From an uncultured Myxococcales bacterium (lineage in GTDB: Bacteria; Myxococcota_A; Polyangia; Polyangiales; Polyangiaceae): a stretch of 11,104 nt of DNA. The DNA lies in NCBI GenBank assembly GCA_937998045.1, contig CALKVG010000401.1, positions 1 to 11,104 of the forward strand, read 5' to 3'. Under the pieces are notes generated by a model, which was not told the origin of the DNA, ran no database searches, and worked only from the letters and a program-made list of their open reading frames with translations. A program made the translations under genes and the position numbers. This document shows positions 1-6,597 of this stretch, piece after piece. Each line of letters opens with the position of its first letter. Positions within the stretch are counted from its first letter, which is position 1.

Positions 1-864
1 GCCGCGCGGGCTGGCCGTGACGAGGACGTTCCGCGTCGACTTCGGCACCGAAGAGGAGATCGCGCGGCTCTCGGGGTACTTCGTCTCCTCGAGCCAGTCG
101 ATGATCGCGTCCAGAGTGGCGAACGGCACGACGGTCTCTTGGGGGTCGCGCATCATTTGCGCGTACCCCGGATCGGGCACCAGACGGGCGTCGACTCCCT
201 GCTGGGTCAAATGCTTGGCGATTCGCGGCTCCGGACCGGGCAGGTCCTGGCGCGCGAGCACGAGGGCGCGCGGCGCGATTTTCGCTTCGAGCGCGAGGAG
301 GTCGATGGCCGAGAGGTCCGCGACCGTGGTCTTCGCGAAGTGGTACCCGGCGGCCTCTTCTCCGCCGTTGAGGCGCGGACTGGGAGGCGCGTTCGGCTCT
401 TTGATCATCCGAAAGGCACGAAGCTCGCGCAGGTACGCTTTCCCGGACGCGCTCGGCGCCCACAGGATCACGCGTTCGATATCCCCGCGGGCGGCAGCGA
501 CGTTCGCGGCGAGGGTCGCACCGAAGCGGGCTCCGAAGAGAGCGATCTCGTGAATGCCCGCGCGCTGGCGAAGGCTGTCGATGGCGGCGTCGATGCTCTC
601 GATCCACGCGCTGACCCGACCGGGATCGTCCGCGTTCCCCGACGAATCGCCGGTGCCGTGGTAGTCGAAGCGGAGCGCGGGGAAGCCGTGCAGCGCAAGG
701 CGCTCGGCCAGGTGGCGGTACGTACGGTGCGCACACATCGCCTCGTAGCCGAGCGGGTTACAAAGGACCACGCCCAAGCCACGGGAAGGAGCGGCCTCCA
801 CCGGGTGGTAGAAGCCCAGGAGGGGCCCCACAGGCGCCGTGATGACGACGGGCAACGGCCCCAT
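1..864 (-). CDS. alpha/beta-hydrolase-fold protein, exosortase-associated hydrolase-like, runs off left edge
   Basis: 288 residues are visible and no stop occurs before base 1, so the 3' end is missing. The fold is alpha/beta hydrolase: CNPLGYEAMCAHRTYRHLAE at about residues 35-54 and the FDYHGTGDS turn at 67-75 resemble the hydrolases that accompany exosortase/EPS loci and some NRPS loci. At the nucleophile elbow the sequence is G-A-R-F-G (111-115), so Arg113 stands where Ser is expected. Near the end, MMRDPQ (237-242) has Gln at the place where I expect the catalytic His. It may therefore be a non-hydrolytic member or use another mechanism. The chosen ATG has GAGGA about 11 bases upstream and lies 17 residues before the first strand motif; an in-frame GTG at 933 is an alternative, and an in-frame TAG lies further upstream. 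It is the last visible gene of the minus-strand operon, 189 bases after the previous gene. Fold is fairly sure, function is not. Confidence 0.75.
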   Translation of the reverse strand, partial: MGPLPVVITAPVGPLLGFYHPVEAAPSRGLGVVLCNPLGYEAMCAHRTYRHLAERLALHGFPALRFDYHGTGDSSGNADDPGRVSAWIESIDAAIDSLRQRAGIHEIALFGARFGATLAANVAAARGDIERVILWAPSASGKAYLRELRAFRMIKEPNAPPSPRLNGGEEAAGYHFAKTTVADLSAIDLLALEAKIAPRALVLARQDLPGPEPRIAKHLTQQGVDARLVPDPGYAQMMRDPQETVVPFATLDAIIDWLEETKYPESRAISSSVPKSTRNVLVTASPRG

Positions 865-1053
865 GGAGGGCGAATCCTCAAGCAGCAAGCTCTCGGCCAC
901 GGCTCCCCCGACGGAGAGTGGATGATAACTCACCCGAGGGCCCTGGAAACGAGGTCGGGTACCATTCAAAAACGCAGGCTAGAGCGCGGCGCTCGCAACG
1001 GCAAGGCGGGAGCGGAGCGCCCCACCGCGCGCATTTCGCGGCTCCTTTGCGGA

Positions 1054-1960
1054 TCAGCCGTGCTCTTCGAAGAAGGGGCGATCGAGGAAGCCGATGAGGG
1101 TACGCTCGTACTCTTCGGGGGCCACGATGCGGTATTCACCGTGTTCGGCGCCCTGGGCGATCCACAGCTCCTTCGGCTGGCCCGCGACGTCGTAGACCAT
1201 CCTCACGAACGGCAAGGGGGTGTCCGAGTCGCGGGTCCCGGCGATGAACAGGATCGGGCGCGGCGCGATCTCGGCGATGTGCGCGATGGGCCGGATGCGG
1301 TCGAAGTCGACACCCGAGAAGCGCGCGGCGGCGTGGGCCGGCCAGAGGGAGAGGGGGCCCCACTTCCCCATCTTGTCTTTCAACTCCTCGTCGAAGGACG
1401 GGAAGACGGCCTCGACGATGACCGCGCGTATGCGCGGGTCGCGCGCCCCTGCGAGGGCGACCGTGGACGCGCCGATCGAGAATCCCAGACCTGCGATGCG
1501 GCCAGCAGTGACGTCGCCACGGCGCAAGGCGAAATCCACCGCCGCGAGGAAGTCGCTTTGCTCGCGGTCGCTCCAGGTCGAGATCTCGCCCTCGCTGTCT
1601 CCGTGGGCGCGCCAGTCGAAGAAGAGGGAGCCGTAGCCACGCTTCGCGAGCAGCTGGGCAACGCGCAAGAACCGCATCCGGTTCTCGCCGAGGCCATGCC
1701 CCATGACAACCGTGGCGCCGTTCTGTGACGGTACGTAGAAGCCGCGAAGGAGCAGCCCGTCCGAGCTACGAAACGAGACCTCCTCCAGGGCGGGAAACGC
1801 GGCGCGCGCGACGTTGCGGTCGTCTTCGGTGATGGGCTTCCGGCGGGGGCGAAAAGAAGGCCAGGGTGTTGTAGAAGTATCGGGCCTCGACGGCGACGAG
1901 CCCGAGAAACAGGACGGCCGCAGCCCAGGCGATCAGCCGCCACCCTCGCGGTAAGCCCAT
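1054..1960 (-). CDS. membrane-anchored alpha/beta hydrolase, reading frame broken by one base
   Basis: Two frames together make one coherent protein of 301 residues. The first frame starts at ATG 1960 and gives a short basic N-terminus and one membrane helix (about residues 8-26), then ARYFYNTLAFFSP. The second frame continues with RRKPITEDD, a beta-strand region (EEVSFRSSDGLLLRGFYVP) and the catalytic domain. Removing one base from the G5 run at 1845-1849 joins them. Visible catalytic elements are GHGLGENR (oxyanion region, from 87), the elbow G-F-S-I-G with Ser161, Asp244 in GTRDSDTP and His273 in GAEHGEY, a complete Ser-Asp-His triad. The fold matches dienelactone hydrolase/BAAT-like or YqkD/FrsA-type hydrolases, anchored to the membrane by the N-terminal helix. 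Its ATG overlaps the stop of the preceding gene (TGATG), which supports this start and translational coupling. Starting at the internal ATG 1704 would delete the first strands, so I reject that. Sequencing error, true frameshift mutation or, less likely, recoding could explain the break. Confidence 0.75.
1845..1849 (-). other. putative single-base indel site (G5/C5 run) that breaks the hydrolase frame
   Basis: On the coding strand the run reads TCG CCC CCG CCG GAA in the upstream frame and CGG AAG in the downstream frame. Four C instead of five would read S-P-R-R-K and give an uninterrupted 301-residue protein. Upstream of the run only one frame looks like protein (membrane helix), and downstream only the other does. 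Confidence 0.65.
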
Positions 1961-1962
1961 CA
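1960..1962 (-). other. TGATG stop/start overlap (acetyltransferase to hydrolase)
   Basis: The TGA of the LbH acetyltransferase (1962-1960) shares its final A with the ATG of the hydrolase (1960-1958). Such one-base overlaps normally mean co-transcription and coupled translation, and here the overlap also fixes the start of the frameshifted hydrolase. Confidence 0.75.
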
Positions 1963-2595
1963 GCGGTCCGAGAGGACATGTACGACCGTCGCCGGGTTGC
2001 CCGCAACCAGAACGTTGTCCGCCACGTCTTCGTTCACCACGGCGCCCGCCCCGACGACCGCGCCCCGACCGACGTGGACGCCCGGCAGGATGGTCGCACC
2101 CATTCCAATCCAGGCGCCGTCGCCGACGACAATCGGTCGTGAGAGGACGTCGAGCTGCATGCGGCGATCGGCCACGCCGAGCGGGTGCGTCGCGGTGTAA
2201 AGGACGGCGCGCGGGCCGATCGAGACATTCTTCCCGAGCGTGATCGATGCATCGAGGCCCAGGATGATGTCCGGGCCAAGAATGCAGCCGGAGCCGATGT
2301 GGAGGCCGCGTGCGCAGTCGCGCGGCCCCACCATGTGGACGTACCCGGTCACCGCCGTGCCCCGGCCGATATCGCAACCGACGAGCGAGAGGAGGCGCGC
2401 CCGGCTGCGCGCGAGCGTGAACTCTGGCAAGAGCCGTGTAGCGCCCCACCCGATGCGACGCAGGTTGAGCGCCGAAGCGAGATCCGCCAGTTCATCAAAG
2501 ACCGCACCGGCGCGATCGAACCCCGTCGCTGAGTCGACGTCGCCCCGAGTCTCGACGGGGGGCCCGCCGAGCGGAGGCCGCGCGAGAGGGTTCAT
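1960..2595 (-). CDS. LbH (hexapeptide-repeat) O-acetyltransferase, maltose acetyltransferase/NodL-like
   Basis: 211 residues. After a helical N-terminal segment (about 28-70), the chain becomes a left-handed parallel beta-helix from about residue 75 with repeated [VIL]-G-x-x-x-x units, such as IGSGCILGPDIILGLDA, ending with VGRGAVVGAGAVVNEDV and the cap VAGNPATVV. The sequence TATHPLG contains His137, which matches the catalytic His loop of the acetyl-CoA-dependent maltose/galactoside/NodL acetyltransferases. So this member looks catalytically competent, unlike the two LbH domains fused to its upstream neighbours. It probably transfers an acetyl or other short acyl group to a sugar hydroxyl in the cytoplasm. 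The ATG overlaps the TGA of the LbH-ACP gene by four bases (ATGA) and its own TGA overlaps the next ATG, so it is embedded in the operon. The sugar acceptor cannot be read from sequence. Confidence 0.88.
   Translation of the reverse strand: MNPLARPPLGGPPVETRGDVDSATGFDRAGAVFDELADLASALNLRRIGWGATRLLPEFTLARSRARLLSLVGCDIGRGTAVTGYVHMVGPRDCARGLHIGSGCILGPDIILGLDASITLGKNVSIGPRAVLYTATHPLGVADRRMQLDVLSRPIVVGDGAWIGMGATILPGVHVGRGAVVGAGAVVNEDVADNVLVAGNPATVVHVLSDR
2592..2595 (-). other. ATGA stop/start overlap (LbH-ACP to acetyltransferase)
   Basis: The ATG of the acetyltransferase (2595-2593) overlaps the TGA of the LbH-ACP gene (2594-2592). The four-base overlap is typical of translationally coupled operon genes. 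Confidence 0.8.
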
Positions 2596-3368
2596 GGCGC
2601 TTCTCTACGTTTGGCGACGTTCGTGAGGATCGCGGGGACGACCGCTTCGAGGGTCGGATGCTGGGCAAAGAGGTGCGCCGGCAGGACGACGGAGAACTCC
2701 TTTTCGAGGCTCACGAGCACACGGAGCGCAGCCAGCGAGTCCCACCCTTTGACGTCGGCAAAGCTCGTGCGCGCGTCGAGCGACGAAGCGCCCGAGACGA
2801 GGCGCCCCAGCACGGCACGGACCCGGCGATCGACGTCCTCGACTTCGGCGCTGCTCGCCGCCGTTCCCTCTGCGCGGTCCGAACGATGGGCGCGCGACGA
2901 CGTGGCGTTCGCCGCGGCATCGCGAAGGACCTCACGCTCGACGTGAGCTCCAGCGGGAACGTTCGCGCCCGCCACCAGAACCACGCCCTCGTCGATCCAC
3001 GCGCCTTCGCCCACGACGACCGACGACGGATTCGAGGCCTCGTCGTCAACGATGCAGCCCGCTCCGATGCGAGCGCCGGCGCCGATGACGACGCGGGCGC
3101 GCACCCGGATGGACGCACCGCTCTCGACGAGAGCGCCCTCGCCGAGGACGAGCGTCCCACCAGACGAGACGAGGAGCTCGACGGGCGACGGACGCGACAC
3201 GAGCGCGACGTGCCGCCCGATGGTCAGCTCGCCGTGGTTCGTGACATGCGGCCGACCGAAGACGCGGACGCCGACGCCGACGCGCGTCGCGCCTTGAAGC
3301 GCGAGCCGGCTGCGCGCCTCGTCGAGGGCTTGCGCGGCCGCACGCGCGAGGCGACCGCGGAGCTTCAC
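2592..3368 (-). CDS. LbH-domain protein fused to an acyl carrier protein
   Basis: 258 residues in two domains. Residues about 28-145 are a left-handed beta-helix with hexapeptide turns (IGRHV, LGEGALVESG, IGAGARIGAGC, VGEGAWIDEG). Residues about 146-175 are an Ala/Ser/Arg-rich linker. Residues about 176-255 are an ACP/PCP domain with the phosphopantetheine site G-W-D-S-L (Ser211), followed by LEKEFSVVLP and a C-terminal helix. The LbH part lacks a His where an O-acetyltransferase of the WbbJ type would have it (VDDEASN), so it may dock or present rather than catalyse. The carrier should be made active by a phosphopantetheinyl transferase encoded elsewhere. The start is GTG, backed by GAGGG six bases upstream and by a GTGA overlap with the FkbH gene. 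Neighbouring FkbH suggests that this ACP receives a glyceryl unit. ACP assignment is firm, the cargo is inferred. Confidence 0.87.
   Translation of the reverse strand: MKLRGRLARAAAQALDEARSRLALQGATRVGVGVRVFGRPHVTNHGELTIGRHVALVSRPSPVELLVSSGGTLVLGEGALVESGASIRVRARVVIGAGARIGAGCIVDDEASNPSSVVVGEGAWIDEGVVLVAGANVPAGAHVEREVLRDAAANATSSRAHRSDRAEGTAASSAEVEDVDRRVRAVLGRLVSGASSLDARTSFADVKGWDSLAALRVLVSLEKEFSVVLPAHLFAQHPTLEAVVPAILTNVAKRREAP
3365..3368 (-). other. GTGA stop/start overlap (FkbH fusion to LbH-ACP)
   Basis: The GTG start of the LbH-ACP gene (3368-3366) overlaps the TGA of the FkbH fusion (3367-3365), so the enzyme and its likely carrier protein are made from one message in tight succession. Confidence 0.78.
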
Positions 3369-5644
3369 GGCAAACCCTCGACGCGGATCGCGGCGGGGGC
3401 CACATCCGCGCCGCCCAGCGCGGACAGGGTACACGGGGACGCGGAGGTGACGCCGTATCGGTTTGCGAAGAAGTCCAGGCAAGGCTTGTTCTTCGCCGTG
3501 GGGATGGGCACGACCACGACCCGGGTTGCCCCGAGCGCGCCCGCGCGACGGCGGCCCGCCCAGACCATCGTCTCCTCGACGCGGCGACCCATCACGCGGC
3601 AGCTGAGGACGAAGTCGGTGATCTGCGCGTCGGGCCCGCGACATTCGAGCCCGAGCAAGCCGGTGAGGCCCGCATTTCCGAAGCGATCGGACACCTGCGC
3701 GGTCCACAGCTCGTGACCTGGCTCGCCGGCCCACGTCAGGAGCTCGACCTCGCTCAGCCGGCGCGTGCGCAGATTCATCTGGTTCGTCTTGTTGAGAAGC
3801 TGCGCAGCTCGCGCGACGTTCGAAGGCGAGAGCTTCTCGAACCGCACGCTGACCCCCAGCGTCGCCAGCCACTCGTCGATCGACGAGACTTTGTTTCGCA
3901 GCGCGGTCCGCTCTCGCTCTACGGCGTACATTGCGTTGCGCTCGACGTCCTCGGCGCTGACGTGGGGCGCGTCGAAGCAGCGGAGCGACTCGAGCGCTTG
4001 AGGATAGTGCGTCGGGTCGATGGGCCAGTCGGGCACGTAGACCTCGGGGAGAGCCTCGCGCACGCGGCCTCGCTCCGCGGGGTTGTCGTCGAGGAACACG
4101 ACGGATTGAAGCCCGAGGTTGAGCTCCTGCGCGATCTCTACGATGTTCTGCGCCTTGTCCCGCCAGTTGATGCGGTAGGCCGCCAGCATCTCGGGTCGGA
4201 TGATCATCTCCGGATGCGATCGCATCGCCTCGATGGCGGTCGACTCTTCGTTCTTGCTCACGACCGCGAGCGCGATGCCGCGCTTGGTCAACGCGACGAG
4301 CTGCCGTTGGAACTGGACGAAGGCCTCGCCGTCGGGGTCGTGGCCACCGAGCCGGAGGTTCTCCCAGCCGACGTCGCCCACGATGCCGCCCCACATGGTG
4401 TCGTCGAGATCGATGATCACGAGCTTCCGCGACATGCCGAGCAAGCCTCGAAGCGCGGCGTGAATGTCGCTCCCGGCCTCCGAGAGCACGTCGGTCGTGA
4501 ACGCGATTTTCCCGGCGTGCCACAGCTTGGCATCGAATCCGCCGTCGGCAGCGGCCGCGAGCCAGCGCTGCGCGTCGAGCACGAACACGTTGGGAAGCTC
4601 GGAAGCAGCGTCGGCGAGTCGCAGGTTCATCCGCATCAAGACCGCGCTCGCGCGCGCGGTGCCCCGCAGCTCGAGCATGCCGGTCCCTCTGCGCCAGGGG
4701 GGCAGTACCCAGCTCGGCACGAAGACGAACCTCGCCCCGCCAGCGTGCGCGCGGAGGAGCGAAGCGAAGGCGTCCACCTCGGCGAGGATTTGCTCTGGGC
4801 TCGGCGTGCCTCCCAGGAGCAGCTCGTGGAAGGACCGGCAAGCGCGCTCGGGGCGAGTCCAGAGCACCGCGAGGTCCACCTTGGGCTCGCGGCTGGAGAG
4901 CGTGAGCAGCGTGGGCACGACCTGATCGAACGGAGCGACCTCCGCCTCGACGAGGAGACCGTCCTCGGTAGGGCCCCCGAGGTGCTCGGCGAGTTCGTTG
5001 ACGGTCCAGTCGGCGGCGAGGAGCGTGCGAACGCGGCGGATGCCGCCGCTGGCTGCTTTCTTCGTGGTCGCGCCGTTCGTGCCGGGGTCGTGCGGAGGCT
5101 CGTGGCGAACGGAGATGCCGTTCGCGGCGCCTTCCGTCGCGCCCGTGGTGCGCACTTCGCTCTCGGGCGCTCCTCCCCGAACGACGCTACCAGGCGCGAC
5201 AACGGCGTCGCGCGCCACAACGCAGGGGCCGACGAGACGCGCCCCGGCGCCGATGCGAGCGCCGTCTTCGACGACCACGTCCGCGGCGACTCCGCTCTCA
5301 TTCCGGTCGGATATGACGACGCGCGGCCCAACGACGACGCCATTTCCGAGCACCACCCGCTTGGCGGCGAAAATGTGCGTCCCGGCCTCGATGACCGCGC
5401 CATCCCCGATGGAGATCGAGCCGGTGGTCGTCGTGACCAGGCGGACCGGCGAGCTCACGGAGCGCACCGTGACGTCACGGCCGATCTCGATCCGACCGTC
5501 GTTGTAAACGATGGGCCGACCGAGAGCGCGCGCGCCGGCACCCACGACATCGCACGCGCCCAGATCCAGTCTTGCGAGCCAACGGGATGGGTCGAACCAG
5601 GAGCGCAGCAGCGTACGGGGGCCAGCTCTCCACGAAGTGTTCAT
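3365..5644 (-). CDS. LbH domain fused to FkbH-like glyceryl-ACP synthase (HAD-IIIC phosphatase plus GNAT)
   Basis: 759 residues in four parts. Residues about 25-160 are a left-handed beta-helix (GRPIVYNDGRIEIGRDV, IGDGAVIEAG, LGNGVVVG). Residues about 161-200 are a flexible linker. Residues about 205-400 resemble the SGNH-like N-terminal part of FkbH proteins. Residues about 407-560 are a HAD domain with motif I D-L-D-D-T-M-W-G-G (Asp412, Asp414), motif II VVSKN (Ser463) and FLDDN (518-522). The last part, about 598-720, is the GNAT-like domain with FGNAGLTGLL and FVLSCRVMGRRVEE. FkbH enzymes dephosphorylate 1,3-bisphosphoglycerate and load the glyceryl group on an ACP; usual members are about 350-650 residues without the N-terminal beta-helix. 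The LbH part lacks the acetyltransferase His (ISDRNES). The ATG follows a palindrome at 5647-5660, and the gene lies 95 bases after the dioxygenase. FkbH assignment is strong; the natural product or polymer served is unknown. Confidence 0.9.
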   Translation of the reverse strand: MNTSWRAGPRTLLRSWFDPSRWLARLDLGACDVVGAGARALGRPIVYNDGRIEIGRDVTVRSVSSPVRLVTTTTGSISIGDGAVIEAGTHIFAAKRVVLGNGVVVGPRVVISDRNESGVAADVVVEDGARIGAGARLVGPCVVARDAVVAPGSVVRGGAPESEVRTTGATEGAANGISVRHEPPHDPGTNGATTKKAASGGIRRVRTLLAADWTVNELAEHLGGPTEDGLLVEAEVAPFDQVVPTLLTLSSREPKVDLAVLWTRPERACRSFHELLLGGTPSPEQILAEVDAFASLLRAHAGGARFVFVPSWVLPPWRRGTGMLELRGTARASAVLMRMNLRLADAASELPNVFVLDAQRWLAAAADGGFDAKLWHAGKIAFTTDVLSEAGSDIHAALRGLLGMSRKLVIIDLDDTMWGGIVGDVGWENLRLGGHDPDGEAFVQFQRQLVALTKRGIALAVVSKNEESTAIEAMRSHPEMIIRPEMLAAYRINWRDKAQNIVEIAQELNLGLQSVVFLDDNPAERGRVREALPEVYVPDWPIDPTHYPQALESLRCFDAPHVSAEDVERNAMYAVERERTALRNKVSSIDEWLATLGVSVRFEKLSPSNVARAAQLLNKTNQMNLRTRRLSEVELLTWAGEPGHELWTAQVSDRFGNAGLTGLLGLECRGPDAQITDFVLSCRVMGRRVEETMVWAGRRRAGALGATRVVVVPIPTAKNKPCLDFFANRYGVTSASPCTLSALGGADVAPAAIRVEGLP
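3375..3379 (-). promoter_or_regulatory. Shine-Dalgarno GAGGG for the GTG start of the LbH-ACP gene
   Basis: GAGGG on the minus strand sits six bases before GTG 3368 and lies inside the 3' end of the FkbH gene. It supports GTG as the start, since no closer ATG gives a full LbH domain. Confidence 0.5.
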
Positions 5645-5646
5645 GC

Positions 5647-5660
5647 GCAAGGCACCTTGC
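5647..5660 (-). promoter_or_regulatory. 14-base palindrome directly before the FkbH start, containing the candidate RBS
   Basis: GCAAGG and CCTTGC flank two bases, ending two bases before the ATG at 5644. On the coding strand the AAGG that could act as ribosome binding site is the left arm, so folding would hide it. It could equally be a protein-binding site. Six base pairs with a two-base loop is strained as RNA, so this is a weak call. Confidence 0.3.
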
Positions 5661-5687
5661 AATCGGCGGCGGATTTTAGCACGCACG

Positions 5688-5701
5688 GCGGCGAACGCCG
5701 C
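5688..5701. repeat. 14-base inverted repeat in the dioxygenase-FkbH gap
   Basis: GCGGCG-AA-CGCCGC is a perfect six-base-pair inverted repeat in the middle of the 95-base gap. No T-tract follows on the minus strand, so it does not read as a classic intrinsic terminator; a weak attenuator or chance in GC-rich DNA are possible. Confidence 0.3.
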
Positions 5702-5739
5702 GAGCCACGCGACTATTTCCGATCCGTTTCGTGCGCAGC

Positions 5740-6597
5740 CTAGGGCGTCGTTCCGTAACCCTTCGTGCCGAAGAGCGATCGGACGAACCGGTACGCCGCG
5801 TAGGTGATGGGCGCGGAGACGAAGGTTCGCTCCCGCAGGCGGCCCAGACGGGTAGGGCGGTACCAGTTCTCGTAGAACATGACCTTTCCGTCGTTCAGTG
5901 CCCACGGATCGCGCTCGGCGGAGTCCTTGCTCTTTTCCCGGAACGTGAAGGCGAGCATCGGGCGCGGAACGCTCGATCGGTTCGGCATTCCTCGATGCCA
6001 GAGGTTCGAAGTGCGGATGAGGACGTCGCCTCGCTTCATCGGGATGCGGACGCCGCGCCGATACGGCATCTCCACGGCGAACCGCCAGTACTTGTAGAAT
6101 TTCTTGTGGGTCGCCGGGGCGAGCTCGATCGCGCCGTTCACGAGGTCCGTGTCGACCACAGCCACGTTGACGATCATGAAGTCTTCGGTGAAGAAGCTGT
6201 CGGCGTGGTAGTGTTGCATGACGCTCTTCGGGAGGTTGAAATTGCAGCCCACACTCGGAGCGCCGAGCGGTCGCGGGAAGATCGCGTGAACGAGGTCGAT
6301 TACGCCGCGCTCGACGAGCGCATCGTACGCGAACCGCGCCTCTACGCCCGGGAAGCAGTTGAGATGTCCCGCCAGCAAGCCCCCGCCTGCCATCAGCGCT
6401 CCCATCCTCTTTTGTCGCTCGAACTCCTCTCCAACTCGCTGGCCGAGTGCGGCGAGCTTCTCGGGAGAGACCACGTTCCGAACGACGACGAAGCCTTGCT
6501 CCGCGAACAGCTGGCGGAGCGCTTCGCTTTCGTCTCGCGTGAATGCGCTCGGGGACGACGATTCGCGGGGAAGAACGGAGGCGGTTGCTTGCGTCAT
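5740..6597 (-). CDS. PhyH-family Fe(II)/2-oxoglutarate-dependent dioxygenase
   Basis: 285 residues, normal for the phytanoyl-CoA dioxygenase family. The N-terminal helix and strand (EALRQLFAEQGFVVVRNVVS, about 25-44) are typical. The iron ligands are visible as H-A-D (His131, Asp133) within MQHYHADSFF and the distal His201 in NLWHRGMPNRS, followed by Arg212 in RPMLAFTF, the likely 2-oxoglutarate-binding residue. It should hydroxylate or otherwise oxidise a small molecule or a carrier-bound acyl group in the cytoplasm, using O2 and 2-oxoglutarate. It is the first gene of the minus-strand operon, before the FkbH fusion, which suggests that it tailors the FkbH-derived unit or the final product. 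The chosen ATG at 6597 gives the usual short N-terminus; an ATG at 6672 in the same frame would add 25 Arg/Ser/Val-rich residues. No strong Shine-Dalgarno decides between them. Family is secure, substrate is not. Confidence 0.88.
   Translation of the reverse strand: MTQATASVLPRESSSPSAFTRDESEALRQLFAEQGFVVVRNVVSPEKLAALGQRVGEEFERQKRMGALMAGGGLLAGHLNCFPGVEARFAYDALVERGVIDLVHAIFPRPLGAPSVGCNFNLPKSVMQHYHADSFFTEDFMIVNVAVVDTDLVNGAIELAPATHKKFYKYWRFAVEMPYRRGVRIPMKRGDVLIRTSNLWHRGMPNRSSVPRPMLAFTFREKSKDSAERDPWALNDGKVMFYENWYRPTRLGRLRERTFVSAPITYAAYRFVRSLFGTKGYGTTP

Noticed and set aside
139..1728. 529-codon open frame on the plus strand opposite the two hydrolases
   Set aside because: Its translation is Arg/Gly/Glu-rich without any fold motif, a typical shadow in GC-rich DNA, while the minus strand carries clear hydrolase motifs.
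2658..3716. plus-strand open frame opposite the LbH-ACP gene
   Set aside because: Shadow of the ACP and hexapeptide repeats; no recognisable domain.
3369..4841. N-terminal extension of the LbH-ACP frame up to 4841
   Set aside because: That stretch is the wrong frame of the FkbH gene and is Arg-rich; GTG 3368 with GAGGG upstream gives the full LbH domain.
3713..5743. 676-codon open frame on the plus strand opposite FkbH
   Set aside because: The complementary strand has HAD, GNAT and LbH motifs in perfect order; the plus frame has low-complexity Arg/Glu/Asp/His composition only.
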